A DNA stretch of 64,000 nt from Sphingomonas mollis (GTDB lineage: Bacteria > Pseudomonadota > Alphaproteobacteria > Sphingomonadales > Sphingomonadaceae), in contig NZ_JAELXS010000007.1 in the NCBI RefSeq assembly GCF_016427505.1, positions 62,001-126,000 of the forward strand, written 5' to 3'. Positions 55,236 through 63,641 of the stretch are shown piece by piece (position 1 is the stretch's first letter; the number at the start of each line of letters is the position of its first letter). Made by a program: the position numbers and the translations under genes. Below the pieces are notes generated by a model, which saw nothing but the letters and a program-made list of their open reading frames with translations, was not told the DNA's origin and did no database searches.

Positions 55236-56660
55236 ATGATGAAATTGTCTCGCATGATGGCGAGTGCGGGTGGCCTCGCCGCTGCCGCGCTCGTCGCCGC
55301 GCCCGCATGGGCGCAGGCGGCTGCCGGCCCGATCAAGGCACCGACCGCCGAACAGATGGCCACGATGGTCAACAAGGGCGATACGACCTGGATGCTGATC
55401 TCGTCGGCGCTGGTGCTGATGATGTCGGTGCCGGCGCTGGCGCTGTTCTATGGCGGCCTCGTCCGGACCAAGAACATGCTCAGCGTGCTGATGCAGGTGT
55501 TCATGATCGTGTCGGTCGCCAGCCTCGTCTGGGTCTGCTGGGGTTACAGCATGGCCTTCACCAGCGGTAACTCGTTTGTCGGCGGCTTTTCGAAGATGTT
55601 CCTCGCGGGGGTTTCGGCCTCCACCTATGCGGCGACGTTCTCGAACAACGTCTATATCCCCGAATATGCGTTCGTCTGTTTCCAGATGACCTTCGCGTGC
55701 ATCACGCCGGCGCTGATCGTCGGTGCGTTCGCGGAGCGGGTGAAGTTCACGCCGCTGCTGATCTTCGTCGTGCTGTGGCTGACCATCGTGTATTTCCCGA
55801 TGGCGCACATGGTCTGGTACTGGGCCGGCCCGGACTTCCTGTCCGACACGCCGACCGACACCGGCCTGCTGTACGGCTGGGGGGCGCTCGACTTCGCCGG
55901 TGGTACGGTGGTGCACATCAATGCCGGCATCGCCGGGCTGGTCGGCTGCTTCATCATCGGCAAGCGTAACGGCTACAAGACCGAGCCGATGCCGCCGCAC
56001 TCGCTGACCATGACCATGATCGGCGCCAGCCTGTTGTGGGTGGGCTGGTTCGGCTTCAACGCCGGCTCCAACCTGGAGGCCAACGGCGTCGCGGCGGTCG
56101 CGTTCATCAACACCTTCGTCGCCACCGCGGCGGCGGCGGTCGCGTGGGCGGTGATCGAGCAGATCGTGCACAAGAAGCCGTCGCTGCTGGGCGGCGTGTC
56201 GGGGGCGGTCGCCGGCCTCGTCGCGATCACCCCGGCGTCGGGCTTCGCGGCACCGATGACGTCGATCCTGCTGGGCTTCGTCGCGTCGGGCGTCTGCTTC
56301 TTCTTCGTCACGACGATCAAGAACAAGTTCGGCTATGACGACACGCTCGACGTGTTCGGCATCCACTGCGTCGGCGGCATCATCGGCGCGATCGGCACCG
56401 GCATCGTCGCCGACCCCGCGCTCGGCGGTCAGGGGTGGTTCGACTACACCGTCTTCCCGTCGGTCGCCGGCACCTATGACATGGGCGCGCAGGTGCTGAC
56501 CCAGATCAAGGCGGTGCTGGTCACGCTGGTCCTGTCCGGCGGTGTTTCCGCGGTGCTGTTCTACGGGCTCAAGATGACGATGGGTCTCCGCCCGTCGGCC
56601 GAGGTCGAGGCCGAAGGTCTCGACATCAACGAGCATGGCGAGCGCGCCTACAATTATTGA
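55236..56660 (+). CDS. amtB: ammonium transporter
   Basis: A 474-residue Amt channel. A cleavable signal peptide (to AWAQ, about residue 31) is followed by 11 helices. The pore His pair is in MAHMVWYW and FGIHCVGGIIG, and the signature DFAGGTVVHINAG is present. It follows glnK by eight bases. Starts at GTG 55224 (overlapping the glnK stop) and ATG 55239 are alternatives. The C-terminal tail that contacts GlnK is intact. Confidence 0.95.
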   Translation: MMKLSRMMASAGGLAAAALVAAPAWAQAAAGPIKAPTAEQMATMVNKGDTTWMLISSALVLMMSVPALALFYGGLVRTKNMLSVLMQVFMIVSVASLVWVCWGYSMAFTSGNSFVGGFSKMFLAGVSASTYAATFSNNVYIPEYAFVCFQMTFACITPALIVGAFAERVKFTPLLIFVVLWLTIVYFPMAHMVWYWAGPDFLSDTPTDTGLLYGWGALDFAGGTVVHINAGIAGLVGCFIIGKRNGYKTEPMPPHSLTMTMIGASLLWVGWFGFNAGSNLEANGVAAVAFINTFVATAAAAVAWAVIEQIVHKKPSLLGGVSGAVAGLVAITPASGFAAPMTSILLGFVASGVCFFFVTTIKNKFGYDDTLDVFGIHCVGGIIGAIGTGIVADPALGGQGWFDYTVFPSVAGTYDMGAQVLTQIKAVLVTLVLSGGVSAVLFYGLKMTMGLRPSAEVEAEGLDINEHGERAYNY

Positions 56661-56716
56661 GTTCGGGGGCGGGCACAGATCCGCCCCCCACCGACGTTCC
56701 TCCTGCGGACGACCTT

Positions 56717-56749
56717 AAGCCCGGTGCGGAAACGCACCGGGCCTTTTTT
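56717..56749 (+). terminator. intrinsic terminator of glnK-amtB
   Basis: A perfect 10-bp stem (56719-56728 with 56733-56742), a GAAA tetraloop and six T residues (56744-56749). Confidence 0.92.
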
Positions 56750-56780
56750 ATGGATTAGGCGTGGCGATCGATAGCACCGT

Positions 56781-56854
56781 GCTCCTGCGAAGGCGGGAGC
56801 CCAGAACCATAAACGATGTCAGGTGTGGCTCTGGGTTCCTGCCTTCGCAGGAAC
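56781..56854. repeat. inverted repeat (family C)
   Basis: 25-base arms 56781-56805 (GCTCCTGCGAAGGCGGGAGC...) and 56830-56854 pair with three mismatches around a 24-base loop. It sits between the amtB terminator and the 3' end of the minus-strand operon. Confidence 0.8.
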
Positions 56855-56890
56855 ACGAATACAGGCGTAATGTGCGTTTCTGTGCGTGGA

Positions 56891-57241
56891 TCAGTAAGCC
56901 TTGCGACGGCCGATCATCGGGCGCAGGCGGATGCCGATGCAGATCGCGGTCGGCCACCACAGCGTGTTGGCGATATCGCCCAGCGTATCGGGCCAGCGCC
57001 ACGATCCATAGATCAGCCGGTCCATCACCTCGTTGAACAGCTCCGCGACGACCACCACCGACAGCGGGATGAAACTGCCCAGCGACCGCCGCGTGGCGAG
57101 GCGGGCGAGCATCAGCACCGCCAGCCCGGCATGGATATGCAGCACGGTATCGGGCAGGCCGGTGCCGTCGCCGATCCACAGGATGAAACGCTGGTAGAGA
57201 TGCGGTGCCTGTGCCGCCGCTGCCGTCGTGTTGCCGATCAT
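56891..57241 (-). CDS. hypothetical membrane protein
   Basis: A 116-residue protein with three predicted helices (around VLHIHAGLAVLMLARLA, FIPLSVVVVAELFNEVM and ANTLWWPTAICIGIRL). A VanZ-like pattern is possible but not firm. It overlaps the preceding gene by four bases, so it is the last of a three-gene operon with a sulfurtransferase/phosphatase-like protein. Confidence 0.65.
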   Translation of the reverse strand: MIGNTTAAAAQAPHLYQRFILWIGDGTGLPDTVLHIHAGLAVLMLARLATRRSLGSFIPLSVVVVAELFNEVMDRLIYGSWRWPDTLGDIANTLWWPTAICIGIRLRPMIGRRKAY

Positions 57242-57657
57242 CGATTCTTCGCTTTCGGTGCCAGGCGGCGGATGTCGAGGGCGTTGACGCCAGCCAGCGC
57301 GACCTCGCCCAGCCGCGGATCGCCGGTTTCTATCAGGATGCCCGCGGCGGTGGAACGCACGCTGCGCCATGTCACCTCACGCGCGATCAGGCGGTGGCCA
57401 CGGCGCTTGATCGCCGCGACCCGCCCGTCATCGGTCACCGCCAGCGCGCCGATCCCGTCGGCGCCGACGACGGCGCCAGCGACCCGTGAGCCGCCCAACA
57501 TCGCCTCGACCGCGTCGGCCGCGTCTTCCAGGCTGCCGATCGGCTCCACCCGGCGGCGGCGCACCGTCGTCCAGCCGATCCCGATCGCCACCAGGGCGGC
57601 CAGTGCCGCCGCGCCGCCGATCGCCAGAGGGTCGGCGTCGGCCAGTGGTGCGATCAC
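57238..57657 (-). CDS. hypothetical single-pass membrane protein
   Basis: A 139-residue protein starting at GTG 57657, which overlaps the preceding stop (GTGA). One helix (about residues 9-27) is followed by a cytoplasmic domain with alternating strands (SRVAGAVVGADGIGALAVTD and RLIAREVTWRSVRST). No family recognised. Middle gene of the operon. Confidence 0.65.
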   Translation of the reverse strand: MIAPLADADPLAIGGAAALAALVAIGIGWTTVRRRRVEPIGSLEDAADAVEAMLGGSRVAGAVVGADGIGALAVTDDGRVAAIKRRGHRLIAREVTWRSVRSTAAGILIETGDPRLGEVALAGVNALDIRRLAPKAKNR

Positions 57658-58082
57658 TGCGGGCTCGCGAGCGCGTCCAGCGTCGGTCGCATGCCCGACA
57701 GGTCGTATCCGGCATTCTCCGCCTGCGCGACGATCAGCGTCGGATCGCGACCGGCGCGCGCGGCGGCCAGCGCCCACAGGTTGCACGACCGCGTACCCGA
57801 CCGGCAATAGGCCAGCACGGGGCCATCGGCGGCGGCCAGCGCGGCGGTCATCGCCTCGATCTGCGGATGGCTGAACCCCGCTGCCGTCACGGGAATGGCG
57901 ACATAGGTCAGGCCGGCGGCCTCCGCCTGAATACGGATTTCGTCGCCGGTGGGTTGCCCCGGCTCCTCGCCATCGGGGCGGTTGTTGACGATCGCGACAT
58001 AACCGGCGGCGGCGATCGCCGCCACGTCGTCGGGCGAAATCTGCGGGGCCACCGCGACGCGGTCGTTGAGGGGACGGATCAT
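57654..58082 (-). CDS. TIGR01244-type sulfurtransferase / dual-specificity phosphatase-like
   Basis: A 142-residue protein with the cysteine-phosphatase P-loop CRSGTRS (about residues 93-99; CX5R) and the family's VNNRPDGEEPGQPTGDEI and PVTAAGFSHPQIEAM. It matches the BLH-associated sulfurtransferase/phosphatase domain that is fused or linked to persulfide dioxygenase-like beta-lactamase folds in sulfide response. First gene of a three-gene operon with two membrane proteins. Confidence 0.85.
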   Translation of the reverse strand: MIRPLNDRVAVAPQISPDDVAAIAAAGYVAIVNNRPDGEEPGQPTGDEIRIQAEAAGLTYVAIPVTAAGFSHPQIEAMTAALAAADGPVLAYCRSGTRSCNLWALAAARAGRDPTLIVAQAENAGYDLSGMRPTLDALASPQ

Positions 58083-58133
58083 GCATTAACCCTAAGCGAT
58101 GAAAAGGCCCGCGTCAGCCCTTTTAGGCGCCGG

Positions 58134-59903
58134 TCATGCCTCGTTCCGGATCACTTCGATGAACGCGTCGCCATACGCATCGAGCTTGCGTGCACCGATC
58201 CCCGACAGGATCGACAGTTCCGCGCGCGACGCAGGACGCTGCGCCGCCATGTCGCGCAGCACCGAATCGTGGAAGATGACATAGGGTGGGACGCCGGCCG
58301 CCTGCGCCAGCTCGCGACGTTTCGCGCGCAATGCCTCGAACAGCGGATTGTCCGCCGGGTTCGCGGCGACGGCGGCGACACGCTTGCCCCGGCGTTCGCG
58401 TTTGGGCGGGATGACGACCGACAGCGTCGCCTCGCCCTTCAACAGCGGCCGCGCGCCGGGGCCGAATTCCAGCCCGCCATGCTCGTTGGTCCGCACCGCA
58501 TCGCGCAACGCCAGCGCGCGGGCGACGGGCTTCACCAGCGCGCTCTCGTCACCCTCGACGATGCCCCAGACGGACAGGTTCTCGTGTCCGCGATCGACGC
58601 TGCGGTCGGTCGACTGGCCGAGCAGCACCTGTTCGATATAGGTCGCGCCGAACATCTGGCCGGTGCGGAACACGGCGGAGAGGAACTTGCGCGCGACCTC
58701 GGTCGCATCGACGGCGTCGGGGGAGCCCAGGCAATTGTCGCAATTGCCGCAATCATCGACCAGATCCTCGCCGAAATGCTTCAGCAGCACGCGGCGGCGG
58801 CACCCGCCGGTTTCGACCAGCGCACCGAGCGCGGCGAGACGCTGGCGCTCGCCGGGCTGGCGTTCGGGTTCGACTTCGCCGATCCGCTGGCGGGCGCGGG
58901 CGAAATCCTCGGCGCCCCAGAACAGGTGTGCGACGGAAGGATCGCCGTCGCGGCCGGCGCGGCCGGTTTCCTGATAATAGGCCTCGATCGATTTCGGCAG
59001 GCCGGCATGCGCGACGAAGCGGACGTCGGGCTTGTCGATGCCCATGCCGAACGCGACGGTGGCGCAGATCACCATGTCCTCGGATGCCACGAAATCGGAC
59101 TGGTTCTTCGCGCGGATATGCGGGTCGAGACCGGCATGATAGGCGCGGGTCGGGCGCCCGGTCTTCGCCAGCGCCTCGGCCAGTTTCTCGGTCGCGGCGC
59201 GGGTCTGGGCATAGACGATGCCGGGGCCGGGGGTGGCGGCGATCAGGTCGGCGATCTGTTTCGACGTGTTCGCCTTCGGGCTGATCGAATAGCGGATATT
59301 GGGCCGGTCGAAGCCCGATACGATCATGCCGTCCGCCGGAATGCCGAGCTGCTTGACGATATCGGCGCGGGTGTGCGCATCGGCGGTGGCGGTCAGCGCC
59401 AGGCGGGGGACGTCGGGGAACGCGTCCATCAACGGTTCGAGCAGGCGGTAATCGGGGCGGAAGTCGTGCCCCCATTCGCTGACGCAATGCGCCTCGTCGA
59501 TCGCGAACAGGCTGAGCTTCGCCTCGCCCAGCAACTCGCGGAAATGCCCGGTCGAGGCGCGTTCGGGGGCGATGTAGAGCAGGTCGAGTTCGCCCGCGCG
59601 GAACCGGGCGAGCGTCTCGCCCCGGTTCTGGTCGACGCTGGTCAGCGTGGCGGCGCGGATGCCCACCGCCTCGGCGGCGCGCAACTGGTCGTGCATCAGC
59701 GCGATCAGCGGCGACACGACGACGCACGTCCCCTCCATCATCACCGCCGGCAATTGATAACAAAGCGACTTGCCCGCGCCGGTCGGCATCACTGCCAGCG
59801 TGCGGCGGTGATTGAGCACGCGGTCCACCACATCGGCCTGCACGCCGCGAAACTGGGGAAAGCCGAAGACGCGTTGCAGGGTCGGGAGGGGATCGGGGAC
59901 CAT
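58134..59903 (-). CDS. recQ: ATP-dependent DNA helicase RecQ
   Basis: A 589-residue helicase. Motif I is MPTGAGKSLCYQLPA, motif II AIDEAHCVSEWGHDFRPDY, motif III LALTATAD, and motif VI QETGRAGRDG. The RQC zinc site has Cys residues in CRRRVLLKHFGE and CGNCDNCL. A C-terminal HRDC domain (about 515-589) ends in IGARKLDAYGDAFIEVI. The start at 59903 follows homology; the frame is open 14 codons further. Confidence 0.96.
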   Translation of the reverse strand: MVPDPLPTLQRVFGFPQFRGVQADVVDRVLNHRRTLAVMPTGAGKSLCYQLPAVMMEGTCVVVSPLIALMHDQLRAAEAVGIRAATLTSVDQNRGETLARFRAGELDLLYIAPERASTGHFRELLGEAKLSLFAIDEAHCVSEWGHDFRPDYRLLEPLMDAFPDVPRLALTATADAHTRADIVKQLGIPADGMIVSGFDRPNIRYSISPKANTSKQIADLIAATPGPGIVYAQTRAATEKLAEALAKTGRPTRAYHAGLDPHIRAKNQSDFVASEDMVICATVAFGMGIDKPDVRFVAHAGLPKSIEAYYQETGRAGRDGDPSVAHLFWGAEDFARARQRIGEVEPERQPGERQRLAALGALVETGGCRRRVLLKHFGEDLVDDCGNCDNCLGSPDAVDATEVARKFLSAVFRTGQMFGATYIEQVLLGQSTDRSVDRGHENLSVWGIVEGDESALVKPVARALALRDAVRTNEHGGLEFGPGARPLLKGEATLSVVIPPKRERRGKRVAAVAANPADNPLFEALRAKRRELAQAAGVPPYVIFHDSVLRDMAAQRPASRAELSILSGIGARKLDAYGDAFIEVIRNEA

Positions 59904-60000
59904 CGGGGGCGATCTAGGCCGTGCGGGATGCCGCCACAATGGCACGGGCGGCGATTGCGTCCGCCGTGCCCCGCGCTATCGTCATCGTGGGAGAGCGGAC

Positions 60001-60918
60001 ATGGCGATGGCGCGGCGGATGGCGGTGACGGCGTGGCTGGCGTTGGCGGCCGTGGCGACGACCGCCGGGGCGCCCCTGCCCGAGCGGCTGGTGCCGGGGC
60101 TGGGCGAGGTCGATGTGCCCGTCAACCGCGTGACCGCACGGATGCGGATCGATCCGGCGGCGTTCAGCATCCCGATCCTGACGGAAGCGACGGCGAAGCG
60201 GGCGCGGCTGCGGGCCGGCGATGTGCTGCTCCACGTCGCGGTCGGCCCCGAACTGGTGCGCGGTCACACCACGATGGCGCGGTTCGGCGATACGCCGCGT
60301 CGCGCGACGGTGGCCTGGGCGCCGCGACCCTATGTGGCGGGGCTGGACGGGGTGGTCGGCCCCGGCGGGCTGGCCGAGCCGGTGGTGCGCTTCGTGTTCC
60401 AGAAGCCCTTGCCGGGCGAGCGGACGGTGACGCTGCCGATGATCGAGCAGGATGGACCGATGGTCGGTTGGGGCGGCCTGTTCGCACGGATCGACGTGGG
60501 CGGTAAACCGATGCGGGTGCGGTTCGATCCGCATCATCCGCATACGCTGGCGACCGCCAATGCGGGGCGGCGACTGGCCGAGGCCTATGGCGGCGGCATG
60601 GAGGATACGCGCTTCACGACCGAGATCGCATTCGGGATCGAGCGGCCGGTGCGGCGGATGCGGCTCGACCGGCCGATCGCGATCGGACCGCTGTCGATCG
60701 CCGGGCTGGGTGTCAGGACCGCCGATGTCGGCAACGCCGCCGCGATCCCCGATGCGGATGCGCCGCCGCCCGACCCGGACGAGATCGTCGTCGTCGCGCG
60801 CGACAAGCGATATGATCCGGAGCGGGATCGCCTGTCGCTGGGCGCGGACGTGCTGCGTCGGTGCTCGACGCTGATATTCGACAAGCCGGCGCGCGAAATC
60901 CGGCTGACCTGCGCGTAA
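60001..60918 (+). CDS. exported retropepsin-like protein with degenerate active site
   Basis: A 305-residue protein with a signal peptide (about 1-23, ending AGA). The C-terminal half resembles single-domain aspartic proteases: an IDVGGKPMRVRFD strand, then a helix (ATANAGRRLAEAYGG), and the late strand LSLGADVLRRCSTLIFDKPA. Where the catalytic DTG would stand there is DPH, so protease activity is unlikely. Fold assignment is inference. Confidence 0.65.
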   Translation: MAMARRMAVTAWLALAAVATTAGAPLPERLVPGLGEVDVPVNRVTARMRIDPAAFSIPILTEATAKRARLRAGDVLLHVAVGPELVRGHTTMARFGDTPRRATVAWAPRPYVAGLDGVVGPGGLAEPVVRFVFQKPLPGERTVTLPMIEQDGPMVGWGGLFARIDVGGKPMRVRFDPHHPHTLATANAGRRLAEAYGGGMEDTRFTTEIAFGIERPVRRMRLDRPIAIGPLSIAGLGVRTADVGNAAAIPDADAPPPDPDEIVVVARDKRYDPERDRLSLGADVLRRCSTLIFDKPAREIRLTCA

Positions 60919-60947
60919 CCGCATCGCGACCCGTGCGTTGTGCCGTC

Positions 60948-61220
60948 ATGACCGATGTCCGCGACAATCCCGCCGAACGCCGTTTCGAACTGACGATCGA
61001 CGGCACCACCGCCATCGCCGCCTATGATCGCGAGGGCGATACGCTGGTCTTCACCCATACCGAAGTACCCGATGCGCTGGCCGGGCAGGGGGTGGCGACG
61101 CGGCTGATCGCCGGCGCGCTGGCACAAGTGAGGGAGCGGGACGAGCGGATCGTGCCGGCGTGCAGCTTCGTCGCGCATTATGTCACCGAGCATCCGGAGA
61201 CGCGCGACCTGATCGCCTGA
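60948..61220 (+). CDS. GNAT-family acetyltransferase, small YjdJ-like
   Basis: A 90-residue minimal GNAT domain: RRFELTIDGTTAIAAYDREG, HTEVPDALAGQGVATRLIAG (acetyl-CoA loop VxxxxxGxGxA), and PACSFVAHYVTEHPE. This matches the YjdJ/NATD1 type. The Cys in PACSFV is conserved in this small class. Substrate unknown. Confidence 0.9.
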   Translation: MTDVRDNPAERRFELTIDGTTAIAAYDREGDTLVFTHTEVPDALAGQGVATRLIAGALAQVRERDERIVPACSFVAHYVTEHPETRDLIA

Positions 61221-61224
61221 CGGC

Positions 61225-63066
61225 CTATTCCGCCGCCAGCGCCTGTTCCCGCTCGCGCGCCTGCCGCGCCCACATTTCGGCATACAGGCCGCCCCGGCGC
61301 AGCAATTCCGCATGCGTGCCACGTTCGGCGACCATGCCGGCATCCAGCACCATGATCTGGTCGGCATGGACCACCGTCGACAGGCGGTGCGCGATGACGA
61401 TCGTCGTGCGCCCGCGTTCCACCGCCTCCAGCGTGGCGAGGATATCCGCCTCGGTCCGGCTGTCGAGCGCGCTGGTCGCCTCGTCCAGAATCAGGATCGG
61501 CGGATTCTTCAGCAGGGTACGGGCGATCGCCACGCGCTGCTTCTCGCCACCGGACAGCTTCAGGCCGCGCTCGCCGACGCGGGTCAGATAGCCGTCGGGC
61601 TGGCGTTCGATGAAGCCGGCGATGGCGGCACCCTGCGCGGCGCGCACGACCTCGTCGTCGCTCGCGCCTTCGCGGCCATAGGCGATGTTGTATCCAATGG
61701 TGTCGTTGAACAGCACGGTATCCTGCGGCACGATGCCGATCGCCCCGCGCAGGGAGGCTTGGGTGACCGTAGCGATATCCTGACCATCGATGGTGATGCG
61801 CCCGCCCTCGACATCGTAGAAGCGATACAACAGCCGCGCGAGGGTCGATTTGCCCGCACCCGACGATCCGACGATGGCCAGCGTGGTGCCGGCGGGGACG
61901 TCGATGTCCAGCCCGCGCAGGATCGCGCGATCGGGATCATAGCCGAAGCGCACATCCTCAAACCGCACATGCCCGCGCGTGACGTGCAGCGGTACGGCGC
62001 CGGGCGCGTCGGCGATGTCGGGTGCGGTATCGATCAGCGCGAACATGCTCGCCATGTCGATCGCGCCCTGCCGGATCGTTCGATAGACCATGCCGAGCAG
62101 GTCGAGCGGGCGGAACAGCTGCGCCAGCAACGTCGACACGAACACGACGTCGCCCGCCGAAAAGCTGCCGCGGCTCCAGCCATACGCGACATACGCCATG
62201 CCGCCGCCCAGCATCAGGTTGGTGATCGCCGCCTGCCCGACGTTCAGCCATGCCAGCGAGTTTTCGGATTTGGTGGCGGCGCGCGCATAGGCATCGACGG
62301 CGTTCTCGTACCGCCGCGCCTCGCGCTCCTCGGCGCCGAAATACTTCACCGTCTCGAAATTCAGCAGCGAATCGACCGCATGCGCGACCGCGCCGGTATC
62401 CAGATCGTTCATTCGCGTGCGCAGCGCGTTGCGCCAGTCGGTGACGACGCGCGTGAACCAGATATAGGCGACTACCATCACCACGGTCGCCCCGACCAGC
62501 CACAGGCCGAAGCTACGCCAGAAGATGCCCAGCACCAGCCCCAGTTCCAGCACCGTCGGTGCGATGTTGAACAGCAGGAAGTACAGCATCGTATCGATGC
62601 TCTTGGTGCCGCGCTCCACCACCTTGGTCACGGCGCCGGTGCGACGTTCCAGATGGAAGCGCAGCGACAGGCCGTGCAGGTGCCGGAACACGTCCGCCGC
62701 CAGCCGCCGGGTCGCGTCCTGCCCGACCCGTTCGAACACCGCGTTGCGCAGATTGTCGAACAGCGTCGTCCCGAACCGCGACGCGGCATAGGCGAGCACC
62801 AGCAGGATCACGAGCGTCGCCGCATTGCGATCGACGCCGCCGGCCCCCGCCGCCATGCGATCGACCGCGTATTTCAGGGTATAGGCGGCACCGAAGACCT
62901 GGATCAGCTTGGAACACAGGACCAGCGCCATCGCCCCCGCGATCCGCGCGCGATGCCCCGGCTCCCCCGCCGGCCACAGATAGGGCAAGAACCGGCGCAG
63001 CGTGGGGAGCAGCGGCTGTTCCGCCCCGGTCGTGGGCATGGCGGCGGATTGGGAGAGGGGCGGCAT
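61225..63066 (-). CDS. ABC exporter, Atm1/HMT1 type
   Basis: A 613-residue half-transporter: six-helix membrane domain (about 40-330) and an ATPase domain with Walker A VGSSGAGKSTLARLLYRFY, Q-loop IVPQDTVLFNDTIGYNIAYG, signature LSGGEKQRVAIARTLL, and Walker B ILILDEATSALD. It closely matches the Atm1 family, whose Novosphingobium member exports glutathione-metal or persulfide adducts linked to Fe-S biogenesis and heavy-metal detoxification. Start at residue 10 (MPTTGAEQ) is possible. Confidence 0.92.
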   Translation of the reverse strand: MPPLSQSAAMPTTGAEQPLLPTLRRFLPYLWPAGEPGHRARIAGAMALVLCSKLIQVFGAAYTLKYAVDRMAAGAGGVDRNAATLVILLVLAYAASRFGTTLFDNLRNAVFERVGQDATRRLAADVFRHLHGLSLRFHLERRTGAVTKVVERGTKSIDTMLYFLLFNIAPTVLELGLVLGIFWRSFGLWLVGATVVMVVAYIWFTRVVTDWRNALRTRMNDLDTGAVAHAVDSLLNFETVKYFGAEEREARRYENAVDAYARAATKSENSLAWLNVGQAAITNLMLGGGMAYVAYGWSRGSFSAGDVVFVSTLLAQLFRPLDLLGMVYRTIRQGAIDMASMFALIDTAPDIADAPGAVPLHVTRGHVRFEDVRFGYDPDRAILRGLDIDVPAGTTLAIVGSSGAGKSTLARLLYRFYDVEGGRITIDGQDIATVTQASLRGAIGIVPQDTVLFNDTIGYNIAYGREGASDDEVVRAAQGAAIAGFIERQPDGYLTRVGERGLKLSGGEKQRVAIARTLLKNPPILILDEATSALDSRTEADILATLEAVERGRTTIVIAHRLSTVVHADQIMVLDAGMVAERGTHAELLRRGGLYAEMWARQAREREQALAAE

Positions 63067-63188
63067 GTGTTCCTTATGTCGTGGCTATGCGGCCCGCGTG
63101 CAACACCGGGAGTCATTCGCGGGCGTGGTTTGGTTAACCGGAACCATGCGGCGCAATGACCCGTTTTGCCGGGTGACTGGAGACGCTG

Positions 63189-63419
63189 ATGGAATCGATG
63201 TTCTTCGTAATGGCGATCCTGGGTTGCGGTGACGGCAACCAGCAATGCACGCCCGCCCGCGTGATGCCGACGCATTATGTGACGATGGCCGAATGCCGCG
63301 CGGCGTTGCCCGACCAGTTGGCGCGCAACACCGACATTCCCTATCCGGTCATCGGTGCGGATTGCCGCAAATCCGGCGTCGAGTTCGCGCAGGTCGATGC
63401 GAAGCGGCCGCGCAGCTGA
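63189..63419 (+). CDS. small Cys-rich protein, probably exported
   Basis: A 76-residue protein with a short hydrophobic start (MESMFFVMAILGCGDG) and Cys residues at QQCTPARV, AECRAALP and ADCRKSG, consistent with two disulfides outside the cytoplasm. The pattern is common among small sphingomonad proteins, but no function is known. Confidence 0.7.
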   Translation: MESMFFVMAILGCGDGNQQCTPARVMPTHYVTMAECRAALPDQLARNTDIPYPVIGADCRKSGVEFAQVDAKRPRS

Positions 63420-63421
63420 TC

Positions 63422-63634
63422 TTGTCGCTACCCGATCGATTGTCGTCGCGACTGGACCAGCGCCAGATCGCCGAATTCAGTGCCCGTATTGGTAACGTAG
63501 GGGTGCGCGCCACGACCGACATGACGACCGGTGGTCTGTTAGGAACCGGCGCGATGGTCGCCGGGGTATTGTTGTCGACGGCATTGCTGGTCGGCTTGGC
63601 GATCCGCGAGGCACGGCGGTTGCCGATCGAATAG
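63422..63634 (+). CDS. possible small membrane protein
   Basis: A 70-residue frame from a TTG two bases past the previous stop. It has an amphipathic start (SLPDRLSSRLDQRQIAEFSA) and one helix (GGLLGTGAMVAGVLLSTALL), ending in REARRLPIE. The frame is open further upstream, and the start is uncertain. Confidence 0.45.
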   Translation: MSLPDRLSSRLDQRQIAEFSARIGNVGVRATTDMTTGGLLGTGAMVAGVLLSTALLVGLAIREARRLPIE

Positions 63635-63641
63635 GCGGGTT

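Noticed and set aside
57486..60506. 1006-codon plus-strand open frame
   Set aside because: It runs antisense to recQ and the sulfurtransferase operon, is Arg/Gly-rich with no domain, and is a high-GC shadow.
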